A stretch of 64,000 bases of DNA. Source: Tetragenococcus halophilus subsp. halophilus DSM 20339 (lineage in GTDB: Bacteria > Bacillota > Bacilli > Lactobacillales > Enterococcaceae). The stretch lies in contig NZ_PXYA01000001.1 of assembly GCF_003841405.1 (NCBI RefSeq), positions 992,001 through 1,056,000 on the forward strand, in the 5' to 3' direction. A model generated the notes under the pieces. The model did no database searches. It saw only the letters and a program-made list of their open reading frames with translations, and was not told where the DNA came from. The translations under genes were made by a program, and so were the position numbers. Below, piece after piece: positions 11,538 to 22,621 of the stretch (position 1 is the first letter of the stretch; every line of letters starts with the position of its first letter).

Positions 11538-11570
11538 ATAAAAAAAGCCTTACCCGAAGATAAGACTTTA
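11538..11570 (-). terminator. Terminator with UUCG tetraloop
   Basis: On the minus strand AAGTCTTATC, a TTCG loop and GGTAAGGCTT form a stem (two G-U pairs) followed by seven T. It ends the LysM/Apf gene. Confidence 0.9.
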
Positions 11571-11592
11571 AAATGATTATTTATTCGACTTA

Positions 11593-12165
11593 TTAGTACC
11601 AGCCATTTGCTTGCCAGAAAGTTTTAGCAGCATCCCAGCCACCATAACGACTGTTAACATATTGATCAGCAACTTTTTCTTGGTTTGCTGGAGAGTGGTC
11701 ACCATTCAAGTAAGATGAATCCAGTTGATATTTACCAATGTAACGTCCATTAGTAGCTGAGTAGGAATTACTAGATTCTTTATTTGCAATCCAAGCTTTT
11801 GCAGAAGATGATTCTCCTGAAGATTGTTTTGAACTTGATGTTTGTTTAGGTGCAGCTTGTTGTTTAGGCGCTGATTCTTGCTTAGGAGCTTCTTGTTGTA
11901 CAGGAGCTTCATTGCTAGAAGAACCATCTGTTGCAATGGTTAATTGAGTCCCTACAAAAATCATATTTGAGTTTTCAATATCATTGTCTTCTGCAATTTT
12001 ATTCACTAAACTGTTGTCACCAGCAAACTTCATTGAAATTTTTGATAATGAATCGTTTGGTTTAACAGTGTAAGTTTCGTCTGCATTTACATCGCTTGCG
12101 CCAAATGCTAATGTTGCTCCTGCTGCCAATACTGTACTAAAAACTAAAGTCTTACTAAATTTCAT
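11593..12165 (-). CDS. Secreted LysM / Apf-like cell-wall protein (putative transglycosylase-type C-terminus)
   Basis: 190 residues: a signal peptide (1-28, hydrophobic core then DVNA/DE), a LysM domain (about 31-78, YTVKPNDSLSKISMKF) for peptidoglycan binding, a Gln/Pro/Ser/Lys-rich linker (about 80-120), and a C-terminal module starting AKAWIANKESSNSY with NGRYIGKYQLDSSYLNG and ending FWQANGWY. That module resembles the aggregation-promoting-factor / resuscitation-factor-like lysozyme-fold domains of lactobacilli and enterococci. The glutamate in NKESS would be the catalytic acid if active. Expected at the cell wall or in the medium; monocistronic. Confidence 0.85.
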   Translation of the reverse strand: MKFSKTLVFSTVLAAGATLAFGASDVNADETYTVKPNDSLSKISMKFAGDNSLVNKIAEDNDIENSNMIFVGTQLTIATDGSSSNEAPVQQEAPKQESAPKQQAAPKQTSSSKQSSGESSSAKAWIANKESSNSYSATNGRYIGKYQLDSSYLNGDHSPANQEKVADQYVNSRYGGWDAAKTFWQANGWY

Positions 12166-12518
12166 TTTTCATTGTCCTCCAAAATTTTTTTAATTAATGT
12201 TGTGCTTTGCGCTACAATTGATAATTTACCATTGATTTGTATTTCATGTGTAAAAAAATCGTAACAATTCATTACAATTTGTTAAAAAAGATGACAAAAA
12301 CTATAAATTAAAAAATAACTATGTTATTTTTACCGAACTGTTTTCAACAATTATAATTCAATAAAACGCTAATTAATTAATGTTTTTATAAAAAAATCTT
12401 AAAGGAATTTTATTTTAATTTATATATTTTATATTATATTTCTTGTAACATTAATCATAAAAAAAGTTTCAAAAAAATGTTTTTTTACTATCTTTTTGAA
12501 ACTTTTTTTATTGCATTA
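12166..12518 (-). other. AT-rich intergenic region
   Basis: About 350 bases without a gene. It holds the ribosome binding site of the LysM gene (GGAGGACAATG on the minus strand), very AT-rich sequence that must contain its promoter, a TGTAAT-N4-TGTTAC motif on the minus strand around 12262-12277, and at its right end the terminator of the nuclease gene. No ORF or RNA structure beyond that is convincing. Confidence 0.5.
12459..12509 (-). terminator. Terminator of the nuclease gene
   Basis: A run AAAAAAAGTTTCAAAAA (12459-12475) is the perfect complement of TTTTTGAAACTTTTTTT (12493-12509), giving a 17-bp stem with a T run. Confidence 0.88.
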
Positions 12519-13283
12519 CTATGAATCTTTTTTAGAAGTACCTGTTTCATAATTAATTTGGTAGCTATCTTGTATATTGTAGATATAAACATTAAATTGA
12601 AGTTGATCATCTTCGATACTTTGTGCTTCCATCTCAATTCCTCTAGGTACCAGATCATTTTCTTTAAATAAAGGTGTTACGCGATAACGAACATGATGTT
12701 GCGTTTCTTTTAAATAATCTGCTACTTCTTTCTCATATTCTCTCATTGGCCCTTGATTCATTTGTTGGGTACCGGTAAATAAATTTTTCCAGTTATCGTC
12801 TTCTCCTGTTAGCTGAAAACCAATGAGATGCGAGCGATTATACAACCACTGTCCGCCAGCGATTTTCTTTTGCTTCCAACCTGAAGGATAGACTTCTGAA
12901 ATATCGCCCCGCTCTTGTTCAGGCATCATTTTCTTATGTAGCATAGCGTTTGCTGGTCCAACTCGGTTCATCCTATCTAAATTAGAAAAACTTTGCCAAG
13001 CGCCTTCTTCTAGCGACAACTCTTCTTCAGTAAAAAATGGTTGATCTTTATTTAAAGTAACAAGCTCGTCTTCTCCATTATATTCAGGTAAATTCTCTAA
13101 TTGCGAATAATCAGCCGTGTTATTTTGCGTTTCAAATGCTTCAACTACGGAACCAAAATCGTTAAAATCAATCTTTGACAAGTCAACATTGCCAGCAGTT
13201 GCCGTAAATAATAGAAGAAGCACTAGCGAGCTAAGCAGTGCTTTAACTGTTTTAGGTCTTGTTTTTTTCCGTTTGTATGCCAT
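12519..13283 (-). CDS. Secreted DNA/RNA non-specific endonuclease (EndA/DNase-like)
   Basis: 254 residues with a basic N-terminus and one hydrophobic segment (about 13-32) acting as signal anchor or signal peptide. The nuclease domain carries the beta-beta-alpha metal motif: the catalytic histidine in YNRSHLIGFQL (family pattern DRGH, here NRSH) and the metal-binding asparagine in NLFTGTQQMNQGPM. It resembles streptococcal-type DNA-entry nucleases. Likely roles are extracellular DNA degradation or nutrient recovery; no competence genes are adjacent, so an uptake role is not supported here. Confidence 0.88.
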   Translation of the reverse strand: MAYKRKKTRPKTVKALLSSLVLLLLFTATAGNVDLSKIDFNDFGSVVEAFETQNNTADYSQLENLPEYNGEDELVTLNKDQPFFTEEELSLEEGAWQSFSNLDRMNRVGPANAMLHKKMMPEQERGDISEVYPSGWKQKKIAGGQWLYNRSHLIGFQLTGEDDNWKNLFTGTQQMNQGPMREYEKEVADYLKETQHHVRYRVTPLFKENDLVPRGIEMEAQSIEDDQLQFNVYIYNIQDSYQINYETGTSKKDS

Positions 13284-13327
13284 TTTTGTTCTCTTTCAAT
13301 TAACATAATATATTTTACAAAGAAACA

Positions 13328-13353
13328 GCGAGGATCTATTGATAGATTCTCGC
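13328..13353 (-). terminator. Hairpin, weak terminator candidate
   Basis: GCGAG-G-ATCTAT and ATAGAT-T-CTCGC face each other with a two-base loop, just past the stop at 13366. No T run follows, so termination is uncertain. Confidence 0.4.
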
Positions 13354-13365
13354 CATTTAAAGTAC

Positions 13366-13821
13366 TTAAACTAAATAATCACTGTAGATATCATCCACTG
13401 TATTTTCAGGATCAATGACAACATAAAGATTTTTTGTCGTTTCACTGACTTTTGTTGTTTGATTTACATTGTCTAATCCTTCTTCATCTTTATCCTTATA
13501 TGGGAAATATACTGTATCAGGTTCGCCGTTTTGATATACAATTCGCATATATTCAATATCTTCATATTTTAATGCGCGAGAAAACATTCCCATTTCTAGG
13601 CCACCTAAGTTGATATCAGAAGTCGCAACATGATCTCCTTCTTGGTAAACCTCCATTTTAAAAGCAGCACAAGGATGAATTTCTACAAAATCACTACCGT
13701 TAATTCTCCCATAACTAGTCGTTACTTGCTTGATCCATAAATCTCCGATGTGCCGACGATCGATCGTCCAAGTTTCGCCATTACGAAAGAATAATTTTAA
13801 AGCTTTCATTTGTCTTGCCAT
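13366..13821 (-). CDS. Conserved hypothetical protein, cytoplasmic
   Basis: About 151 residues, acidic at the C-terminus, with no signal peptide or membrane segment. It reads as a small beta-rich domain (LKLFFRNGETWTIDRRHIGD, FVEIHPCAAFKMEVY, YMRIVYQNGEPDTVYFPY) followed by a linker and an acidic tail. I start at ATG 13821, eight bases after GGGAGGA; a TTG two codons upstream is the alternative. I do not recognise the family. It stands between the secreted nuclease and cca as a separate unit. Confidence 0.7.
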   Translation of the reverse strand: MARQMKALKLFFRNGETWTIDRRHIGDLWIKQVTTSYGRINGSDFVEIHPCAAFKMEVYQEGDHVATSDINLGGLEMGMFSRALKYEDIEYMRIVYQNGEPDTVYFPYKDKDEEGLDNVNQTTKVSETTKNLYVVIDPENTVDDIYSDYLV

Positions 13822-13950
13822 TTCCAAATCCTCCCTTATCTTGTTTGTTAATAATCTTACAATCTAAGTTTAGCACAAAGCTCAGTCAAGGTAAATACAG
13901 CGGTTAAGACTAGACGTTTATCTAAAACTAGTCTTTTACTTGATTCATTA

Positions 13951-15159
13951 CTATTTTTCCATTTTTTCTTTAGCTAAATGTAATAATTCTTCTTTTGTGT
14001 TTGAAACATGACGGTGTAAGACAGCACTTTCTAGATAAGTTAACTGCTCTTTCAACCAACTTCCCGGTTTTTTAGCAAAATAATTCATCAAGTCATTTCC
14101 ATTAACAGCTAAATCCTTTAAAGAATGAATCGCTAGCATGTGATAATCAGCTTGTACTTTTGCAAGATCTGCTGTCAAACCATAAAATGGAAGTAATTCC
14201 TCTACCAAGATAGCATAGTTTTCACCTAACTCGTATAACAAATCAACTGAAAAGTTTGCTTTTTTTCGAGCTTGTAAGCCATAAAACACCGCTTGAACGG
14301 TTTTAATTAATTCATTTGAGCATTTCCAGCTTTTCAAAAAAGGACGGATATCTTTTTCTTCCATAGCTAATTGGTCGATCAACAAAACCCAAGCTTGGCT
14401 CTCATTTTTTATAACTTTTTCTGGTAATTTGGAAAAAGCCAACAGTCTTTCGCCCATACCTGCTAAACCAGGACAATATTCGAAACATTGACTTTTGACA
14501 AGAGCTTGTAAACCTTTTTTTCTGTAGTCTCCTAGTAAAAACTTTACAAATTCTACATTAATACGTTCAACAGATATTTTTTTTAATAGTTGATGGTTTT
14601 CTTTAATGGCAGTAAAAGTTTCGTTTTCTAAATCAAACCCTAATTGGCTGACAAAGCGCAACCCCCGCATCATACGTAAAGCATCTTCAAAAAAGCGCTC
14701 GTGAGGATCGCCCACTGCTCGTAAAACATGCTGGTCTAAGTCTTTTAGACCAGCAAATAAATCAATGATTTCACCATTTTCTCTGATAGCAAAAGCATTA
14801 ATAGTAAAATCACGACGTTTCAAATCTTCTTTTAACGAACGAACAAATTCAACATGGTCTGGACGACGAAAATCTTGATAAGCTGATTCTGTTCTAAAAG
14901 TTGTGATTTCATATTGTCCTGCTTTTTCTAACACCAAAACTGTCCCGTGTTCGATTCCTACGTCAATTGTCTTAGGAAAAATTTGTTTAATTTCGGCCGG
15001 AAAAGCACTTGTTGCGATATCAACGTCATGAATGGGCTGATTTAATAAAACATCACGCACACTACCACCCACAAAATAAGCTTCATGTCCCGCTTTTTCG
15101 ATCTTTTTTAGAATCGGTAATGCTTGTTGATACTCAGTTGGAATTTCTCTTAGTTTCAT
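13951..15159 (-). CDS. cca: CCA tRNA nucleotidyltransferase
   Basis: Adds or repairs the 3' CCA end of tRNAs. The class II polymerase motifs are plain: GGSVRDVLL at residues 32-40, then HDVDIATSA with the catalytic aspartates, RRDFTINAFAI, and EDALRMMRGLRF. Length (402 residues) matches the Bacillus/Enterococcus enzymes without an HD domain. It follows the MazG-like gene by 24 bases, a linkage also seen in Bacillus (ypjD region). Confidence 0.96.
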   Translation of the reverse strand: MKLREIPTEYQQALPILKKIEKAGHEAYFVGGSVRDVLLNQPIHDVDIATSAFPAEIKQIFPKTIDVGIEHGTVLVLEKAGQYEITTFRTESAYQDFRRPDHVEFVRSLKEDLKRRDFTINAFAIRENGEIIDLFAGLKDLDQHVLRAVGDPHERFFEDALRMMRGLRFVSQLGFDLENETFTAIKENHQLLKKISVERINVEFVKFLLGDYRKKGLQALVKSQCFEYCPGLAGMGERLLAFSKLPEKVIKNESQAWVLLIDQLAMEEKDIRPFLKSWKCSNELIKTVQAVFYGLQARKKANFSVDLLYELGENYAILVEELLPFYGLTADLAKVQADYHMLAIHSLKDLAVNGNDLMNYFAKKPGSWLKEQLTYLESAVLHRHVSNTKEELLHLAKEKMEK

Positions 15160-15183
15160 TTCTTAGCCCTTTCCTACATACTT

Positions 15184-15525
15184 TCATTCTTGTTTTTCAT
15201 CTTTTCTTTCAAAACGATTATGATCTCGATGATTGAATTTTGCCATATTTTTTTCAAACACTTCAGTTAAATCAACATCTAATGAATTTGCCATAATCAT
15301 TGTAACAAATAATATATCGCCCAATTCTTCTTCGACAGTATTCGGTGCTTCCGAAAGCTTTTTTTGCTTTTGGCCATAATAATGGTTCACTTCTCTGGCC
15401 AGTTCACCAACCTCTTCAGTAAGACGCGCCATTTGCGCTAAAGGGGTAAAATAACCTGACTTGAATTGTTGGATATATTGATCTACTTCTTTTTGCATAG
15501 CTGTTAAAGTGTAATTATCAGACAA
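15184..15525 (-). CDS. MazG-like nucleotide pyrophosphohydrolase (YpjD family)
   Basis: 113 residues with the all-alpha NTP-pyrophosphatase pattern: LTEEVGELAREV and EEELGDILFVTMIMAN, in which the acidic residues bind magnesium. Such proteins hydrolyse (d)NTPs to the monophosphate and PPi, probably as house cleaning. The start is TTG 15525 with AGGAGG seven bases upstream. Co-transcribed with cca. Confidence 0.9.
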   Translation of the reverse strand: MSDNYTLTAMQKEVDQYIQQFKSGYFTPLAQMARLTEEVGELAREVNHYYGQKQKKLSEAPNTVEEELGDILFVTMIMANSLDVDLTEVFEKNMAKFNHRDHNRFERKDEKQE

Positions 15526-15610
15526 TGGAAGGCCTCCTTTTAATGTTTTCTTTTCTATTTTAGCAAAAGTACTTTAAAATTCCTAGAAAAGGAAAGTCTA
15601 TCAAAATACA

Positions 15611-15655
15611 AAAAAAGCTCATTCCCACCTTTTATCCAGCGTGACAAGAGCTTTA
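15611..15655 (-). terminator. Terminator of the TPR-ypiB operon
   Basis: AAAGCTC and GAGCTTT form the stem base, with a large loop and seven T on the minus strand, right after the ypiB stop. Confidence 0.7.
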
Positions 15656-15659
15656 TTTG

Positions 15660-17490
<1,831 letters not shown>

Positions 17491-17499
17491 ATATTCTCC

Positions 17500-18537
17500 T
17501 CAAATCTTTGAAATAATTTTCTGATAACGTTCTACCGCCCTTATCATTGTCTTTTCATTAGCAAAACAAGAAGCACCAGTTTCCCCAATTTCCGATAGAA
17601 CGGACAGTTTCTGATCTTCTTGTAACGTAAGTACATTTTCTAAATATTCACTAATCGACAACTGTTCAGGCAACTCAATGGGATACCCAAGTTTTTTTAA
17701 CCAAACCATAAAATTTTCTACTCGAAAAGTCGAGTCATTAATTTCTAAATTCCAAAATAATTGCAAAAGCAAGCCTAAAAAGCGTTTCATATAAGCCGAC
17801 AGTAGATGTCCATTTTCCGTTAAATAAAAAGCTTTTTCAAATATAGTGCCATAAGAAGTTATGGCTAAAGCCTGCGTTTCATATAATCTTGTCATATGTT
17901 CAACAAAAGCCATAAAAGAGGCAGTATGTAATTGTTTTTGTGACGGAAAATTTTTAAACAATTGATGTAAAAATGCATAACCACTAACTAAGCCAGCTTG
18001 AATAAACATTTGTAAATCAACCAGTTTCCCATCATTTTGTTTTTGCATAATCGTTTGATCTAAAAAAATATGTGTTGGTAAATTTTTTTGTTGTAACAAC
18101 TCATTATAAGGCTCTTTACAAATCATTTTATTTTCGACCAATGCACTGAAAAAAGAGCGAAAAGATGGTGGAATAACCCAAAATTCTCCCGACAACATTA
18201 CGGTACGCTGTAAAAAGCCAGTTAATTGTACAACGCCTTCATTACCAAAAGCAATGAAAAGGTATCTTTCTGATGAAGGAAACCTACCTAAAAACTGCAA
18301 GAATTCCGTCATTTCTTCTAAATGATTACAATATAGCTGATTGCGTGCAATATACCAATCAATATCATTTGTAGGAAATGCCTGCTGAATCTTTTGAAAG
18401 AATTGATCATAATAACGTTGATTGGTTAAAATAATCACATGCCTATTATCTGGCAGTACATCATCGATACTCCTTGCAAGAGGCTTGCCATAAGTGATCT
18501 GTGTGGTTAAATCTTGTCTTTGGTAGGTTAATTGCAT
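17500..18537 (-). CDS. Degenerate 3-dehydroquinate synthase-like protein
   Basis: 345 residues, ATG preceded by GGGGAAG. The central part (92-140) lines up with AroB: FIAFGNEGVVQLTGFLQRT for the nucleotide-binding GGGVxGDxxGF segment, and WVIPPSF followed by LVENKMICK for the PTTLLA...GGK segment. The nucleotide-loop aspartate and the usual metal-binding histidines are not recognisable, so catalysis is improbable. It leads an operon with the TPR protein and YpiB and not with aromatic-pathway genes. I infer a repurposed fold. The homology is my reading of motifs and could be wrong. Confidence 0.6.
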   Translation of the reverse strand: MQLTYQRQDLTTQITYGKPLARSIDDVLPDNRHVIILTNQRYYDQFFQKIQQAFPTNDIDWYIARNQLYCNHLEEMTEFLQFLGRFPSSERYLFIAFGNEGVVQLTGFLQRTVMLSGEFWVIPPSFRSFFSALVENKMICKEPYNELLQQKNLPTHIFLDQTIMQKQNDGKLVDLQMFIQAGLVSGYAFLHQLFKNFPSQKQLHTASFMAFVEHMTRLYETQALAITSYGTIFEKAFYLTENGHLLSAYMKRFLGLLLQLFWNLEINDSTFRVENFMVWLKKLGYPIELPEQLSISEYLENVLTLQEDQKLSVLSEIGETGASCFANEKTMIRAVERYQKIISKI

Positions 18538-18729
18538 AGGTCTTCCCCGCCTTTGTTTACGTATATTTATTATATCACGAATATAGTTCGTTTGAGAAAT
18601 TTCATCATTTAAACAAAAAGGCAGGGAAACTTAGATAAAAAAGGTACACCTTCATTTTCTTAATTGATGGACAAAAGCCAAAGTTTTACCCTTTTTTTGG
18701 CAGGACTTGAGTCTGCAAATTTGGTTAAC

Positions 18730-18760
18730 AAAAAGACCCTTGAGAGATCAAGGGTCTTTT
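18730..18760 (-). terminator. hup terminator
   Basis: AAAAGACCCTTGA (18732-18744) and TCAAGGGTCTTTT (18748-18760) form a 13-bp perfect stem with a GAGA loop, just past the hup stop. Confidence 0.92.
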
Positions 18761-18772
18761 AAGATACAAGTT

Positions 18773-19048
18773 TTATTTTACAGCGTCTTTTAAAGCTTTA
18801 CCAGGTTTGAATGCTGGTACTTTGCTTGCTGGGATTTTAATTTCTTCACCAGTTTGTGGGTTACGTCCTTTGCGTTCTGCGCGAGAACGTACTTCGAAGT
18901 TACCAAAACCGATCAATTGAACTTTTTCGCCGCTAGCTAGAGAATCTTGAATCGTTGTGAACACAGCATCAACTGCTGCAGTTGCGTCCTTTTTAGTCAA
19001 ATCAGTCGCTTCTGCAACTTTTTCGATTAATTCTGCTTTATTTGCCAT
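18773..19048 (-). CDS. hup: DNA-binding protein HU
   Basis: 91 residues: [20 protein letters not shown], then [18 protein letters not shown] and [20 protein letters not shown], the complete HU fold with DNA-bending arm. It forms dimers that compact the nucleoid. The start is ATG 19048 behind GGAGGTGAT; the frame extends upstream to 19102 without coding sense. A 9-7-9 inverted repeat lies about 80-100 bases upstream. Confidence 0.97.
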   Translation of the reverse strand: MANKAELIEKVAEATDLTKKDATAAVDAVFTTIQDSLASGEKVQLIGFGNFEVRSRAERKGRNPQTGEEIKIPASKVPAFKPGKALKDAVK

Positions 19049-19127
19049 GGATGGAATCACCTCCTGAAAATATAATGATGTTTCGGTATAAATCACGTTC
19101 ATTTGAATAACTCAAAATCCCGTGACA

Positions 19128-19152
19128 AATATTGATATATTCGATCAATATT
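19128..19152. repeat. Perfect 9-7-9 inverted repeat upstream of hup
   Basis: AATATTGAT (19128-19136) and ATCAATATT (19144-19152) are exact complements with a seven-base spacer. It lies between hup and der, in the probable 5' leader or promoter of hup. It has no T run, so it is not a terminator; an operator or an mRNA 5' stem is possible. Confidence 0.55.
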
Positions 19153-19287
19153 CTGTTATAAAGTTATCATAAGAACCTTTTAATATCAAGGATTTTCGCC
19201 ATTTTGAGGCTATTTTTTTCTTTTTTTGCTATTTATTTAGAAAAAAAGATATTCTTTTGCCAAAAGCCAAAAACTGTGGTAGAATCT

Positions 19288-20598
19288 TTACTTTCTCTTA
19301 CGTGGAATAATCCGTATAGGGGTTCCTTCAAATTCAAATGCTCGACGAATTTGATTTTCTAAAAAGCGAGCATAAGAAAAATGCATCAGATTTTCATCGT
19401 TCACAAAAACCACAAAAGTTGGTGGCTTCACTGCCACTTGTGTTGCATAAAAGATTTTCAAACGCCTACCTTTATCAGTGGGTGTTGGATTAATTGCTAC
19501 AGCATCCATAATGACGTCATTTAAGATAGACGACGGGACACGAAGGTTCTGATTCATCCCGACGCGTTCAATTAAATCAGGAAGCTGATTTAATCTTTGC
19601 TTTGTTTCTGCTGAGACAAAGATAATTGGCGCATAATCTAGATATAAAAATTCATTTCGAATCTTTTCTTCAAATTTCTGCATGGTATCCGTTTTTTTCT
19701 TTAATAAATCCCATTTATTTACGACAATTATAATCGCACGGCCTGCTTCGTGCGCATAGCCAGCAACCTTCTTGTCCTGTTCTCGTATCCCTTCTTCTGC
19801 ATTTAAGACCATTAAAACCACATCTGAACGATCAATAGCTGTCATCGCACGCATTACACTGTATTTTTCTGTTTTTTCATAAACTTTTCCGCGTTTACGC
19901 ATGCCAGCAGTATCTATCATAGTGAATTCTTGGCCACTTTCGCTGACAAAGCGAGTATCAACCGTATCACGCGTTGTCCCTTCGATCTCTGAAACAATAA
20001 CGCGATTTTCCCCTAATAACGCATTGATCAAAGAAGATTTCCCCACATTTGGTCGACCAATTAAACTAAAATAAATCATTGATTCATCTTTGTTGCTTTC
20101 TTCTTCAGGAAAATACTTGACAACTTCATCTAAAACATCGCCCAAACCAATACCATGACTACCTGAAATTGGATAGGGATCTCCTAGCCCTAAGGTATAA
20201 AAATCAAAAACATCGTTACGCAGTTCAGGATTATCTGCTTTGTTAACTGCTAATACTACTGGTGTATTACTTTGATATAAAATACGCGCTACTGTTTCAT
20301 CTGCATCTGTTACCCCTTCACGAACGCTCGTGACAAAAAGGATGACATCAGCTTCTTCAATAGCAATCTCTGCTTGGTGTTTAATTTGATCTTTAAACGG
20401 TTCATCGCTTAAATCAATACCACCTGTATCGATAATGTTAAATTCCTGGTTTAGCCACTCACCTTTTGTATAAATACGATCTCGAGTTACGCCTGGTGTA
20501 TCTTCTACTATCGAAATACGTTCTCCAGCAATTCGGTTAAAAATTGTTGACTTTCCAACATTTGGTCGGCCAACAATCGCTATCGTTGGATTTGCCAT
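19288..20598 (-). CDS. der: Ribosome biogenesis GTPase Der (EngA)
   Basis: Two tandem GTPase domains are visible, with P-loops GRPNVGKST near the N-terminus and GRPNVGKSS around residue 180, each followed by DTxG (DTGGID, DTAGMR) and NKxD (NKADN, NKWDL), then a C-terminal KH-like domain ending IRIIPRKRK. Needed for 50S assembly. I start at [10 protein letters not shown] (20598) with GGAGGG upstream; the frame runs on to 20655 without a ribosome binding site. The rpsA-der-hup order matches other Firmicutes. Confidence 0.96.
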   Translation of the reverse strand: MANPTIAIVGRPNVGKSTIFNRIAGERISIVEDTPGVTRDRIYTKGEWLNQEFNIIDTGGIDLSDEPFKDQIKHQAEIAIEEADVILFVTSVREGVTDADETVARILYQSNTPVVLAVNKADNPELRNDVFDFYTLGLGDPYPISGSHGIGLGDVLDEVVKYFPEEESNKDESMIYFSLIGRPNVGKSSLINALLGENRVIVSEIEGTTRDTVDTRFVSESGQEFTMIDTAGMRKRGKVYEKTEKYSVMRAMTAIDRSDVVLMVLNAEEGIREQDKKVAGYAHEAGRAIIIVVNKWDLLKKKTDTMQKFEEKIRNEFLYLDYAPIIFVSAETKQRLNQLPDLIERVGMNQNLRVPSSILNDVIMDAVAINPTPTDKGRRLKIFYATQVAVKPPTFVVFVNDENLMHFSYARFLENQIRRAFEFEGTPIRIIPRKRK

Positions 20599-20778
20599 TT
20601 TCTTCCCTCCATCTTGAACTGCACAACGAATTTTGTATACGAAAATAGCTAGCACTTATAGCCGAAACGATAAAAATACGCAACTTCCTTTTTCGTTATG
20701 CGATAACTTTTTTAACTTAACCAGTGTACCCAATGAAACTTAAAGTTGCAAGCATTCTTAAATATTTCATTTTTTCAT

Positions 20779-20808
20779 AAAAAAAAGACTGTTTAAAACA
20801 GCCTTTTT
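20779..20808 (-). terminator. rpsA terminator
   Basis: GGCTGTTT and AAACAGTC form a stem on the minus strand, followed by a T run. Confidence 0.85.
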
Positions 20809-20823
20809 ATAAGAGCGTGATAG

Positions 20824-22041
20824 CTACTCTTCTTCGTCATCCTTTAATGTTTCACCCAAAATATCGCCCATAGTAAATCCTGATCCATCTTCAGTGTCTT
20901 GATAATCTTCAGGTTCAGGTTCATATGATTCTTCTGTTTCTTCCGGTTTTTCTTCCAGTGCCTTAATGCTTAAAGCAATACGGTGTTCTTCAGGGTTAAC
21001 ATCTAAGACTTTCACTTGGATTTGATCGCCTTCTGATAACACTTCATGCGGTGTCGCAATATGCTTATGCGAAATTTGCGAAATATGAACTAAGCCTTCT
21101 ACGCCTGGGAATACTTCGACAAAAGCACCAAAACTTGTTAAACGTTTTACAGTGCCTTCTAAAACAGCTCCTTTAGGTGCTTTTTCTTCAATATCAGTCC
21201 AAGGACCAGGTAATGTATCTTTAATGGATAAAGAAACACGTTCGGTCGTTGGATCGACTGATAGAACTGCTACATTCACCTTATCGCCAACACTCAACAC
21301 ATCACTAGGTTTACCCACATGTGAGTGTGAAATTTCAGAAACATGAACTAAGCCATCAATGCCACCTAGATCGATAAAGGCGCCAAAATCAGTTAAGCGA
21401 GCCACTGTCCCTTCGATGACATCACCTTCTGAAATAGAAGCAAGTAGTTCTGCTTTCTTCTGTTCTTTTTCTTCTTCGACAATCGCCTTATGTGATAAAA
21501 TCAAGCGATTTTCTGAAGGTTCAATTTCGATAATTTTGAATTCTAATGTTTTTCCTTTATATTCATTAAAATCGTCAACAAAGTAGTCTTCAACCATAGA
21601 AGCTGGCACAAAACCACGTACACCTACGTCAACAACAAGACCACCTTTAACAACGTTTGTTACTGGGGCTTCAATTGTTTCACCATTTTGGTATTTTTCT
21701 TCAATTTCTTCCCAAACCTTTTTCGCATCAAGACGACGTTTGGAAAGTAAATAACTACCATTTTCCTTGTCTTTTCCAATGGATGAAATAACGACAAGAT
21801 CAAGCACATCTCCAACTTTTACTACCTCATTGATGTCTTCGACAGGTAAAGTCGATAATTCCTTAGCAGGAACTACACCTTCAACACCTGTACCTTCAAT
21901 TCCGATGATCGCTTGTCTATCTTCTAAAGCAAGCACTTCACCTTTTACAATGTCCCCAACTTTTACATCGTGAACAGCATTTAACGCATCTTCCATCGTT
22001 CCACCGTTTTCTTCAAAGTTATTATTTTCAAATTCTGTCAT
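20824..22041 (-). CDS. rpsA: 30S ribosomal protein S1 homologue
   Basis: 405 residues containing four S1 RNA-binding domains (roughly 25-95, 112-180, 199-270, 285-355), the third and fourth with the classical ARLTDFGAFIDLGGIDGLVH and FGAFVEVFPGVEGLVHISQI. This four-domain form (YpfD type) is shorter than the six-domain E. coli S1. The acidic C-terminus (PEPEDYQDTEDGSG) is typical of lactic acid bacteria. The start has GGAGGACATAAGTT upstream. It follows cmk and the lipoprotein gene in the same direction. Confidence 0.95.
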   Translation of the reverse strand: MTEFENNNFEENGGTMEDALNAVHDVKVGDIVKGEVLALEDRQAIIGIEGTGVEGVVPAKELSTLPVEDINEVVKVGDVLDLVVISSIGKDKENGSYLLSKRRLDAKKVWEEIEEKYQNGETIEAPVTNVVKGGLVVDVGVRGFVPASMVEDYFVDDFNEYKGKTLEFKIIEIEPSENRLILSHKAIVEEEKEQKKAELLASISEGDVIEGTVARLTDFGAFIDLGGIDGLVHVSEISHSHVGKPSDVLSVGDKVNVAVLSVDPTTERVSLSIKDTLPGPWTDIEEKAPKGAVLEGTVKRLTSFGAFVEVFPGVEGLVHISQISHKHIATPHEVLSEGDQIQVKVLDVNPEEHRIALSIKALEEKPEETEESYEPEPEDYQDTEDGSGFTMGDILGETLKDDEEE

Positions 22042-22216
22042 AACTTATGTCCTCCTAACCAACGATTTAAAAAACACTTCACTCTTTAGTCTATGCTATA
22101 ATAATAAAAAAATAAAGCGATTTCTGTATATTTTTATTGAAAGTCTGAATTTACATTTCACAGGCTTCTTACAAATTAATCACATCATTTATCTGAAATA
22201 ATTTTATCACTTATAA

Positions 22217-22621
22217 CTATTCCATTTTATCGTAAGTAAAGACAACTTGATCGTTATCTTCTAGCGTGGTTTCATCAGCGCCAGTATTGACCATTTCATC
22301 ATTGATAGTGTATGTCCAATACATGTTTTCGCCCTCATCTTGTTCGATGTCTTCAATTGTTGTAATCATACCACTATCTTCTTCAATATCAAAATTATCT
22401 TGCATAACTTCCATGAGTGTTTCATCTGTTGTTGTCTCTATTTCTTTTTCATCGACCGTTTGATCTTCATCTTCGATCTCAACTGTCGCGGTAATTTCTT
22501 CTTGTGCTTGGCTTGTTTGGCTTGTGGCTTCACTTGTGTCAGCTGCATCTTGTTCGTTTGAACAACCAACGATAAACAAAGCACTGAAAAAAGCAATACC
22601 TGCGACAAACTTTTTCTTCAT
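22217..22621 (-). CDS. DUF4430-type small lipoprotein
   Basis: 134 residues: lipoprotein signal with lipobox IVGC (Cys20), an acidic Ser/Thr/Gln linker, then a compact domain (about 45-134) resembling DUF4430, the transcobalamin-like C-terminal fold ([14 protein letters not shown] and [20 protein letters not shown], with the usual MYWTYTING-like core). Expected on the outer face of the membrane. Its start overlaps the cmk stop by 4 bases, so it is co-translated with a kinase it has no obvious link to. Substrate or ligand unknown. Confidence 0.82.
   Translation of the reverse strand: MKKKFVAGIAFFSALFIVGCSNEQDAADTSEATSQTSQAQEEITATVEIEDEDQTVDEKEIETTTDETLMEVMQDNFDIEEDSGMITTIEDIEQDEGENMYWTYTINDEMVNTGADETTLEDNDQVVFTYDKME

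Noticed and set aside
12262-12277. WalR binding site upstream of the LysM gene
   Set aside because: TGTAAT and TGTTAC are spaced by four bases, not five as in the usual site, and the region is very AT-rich.
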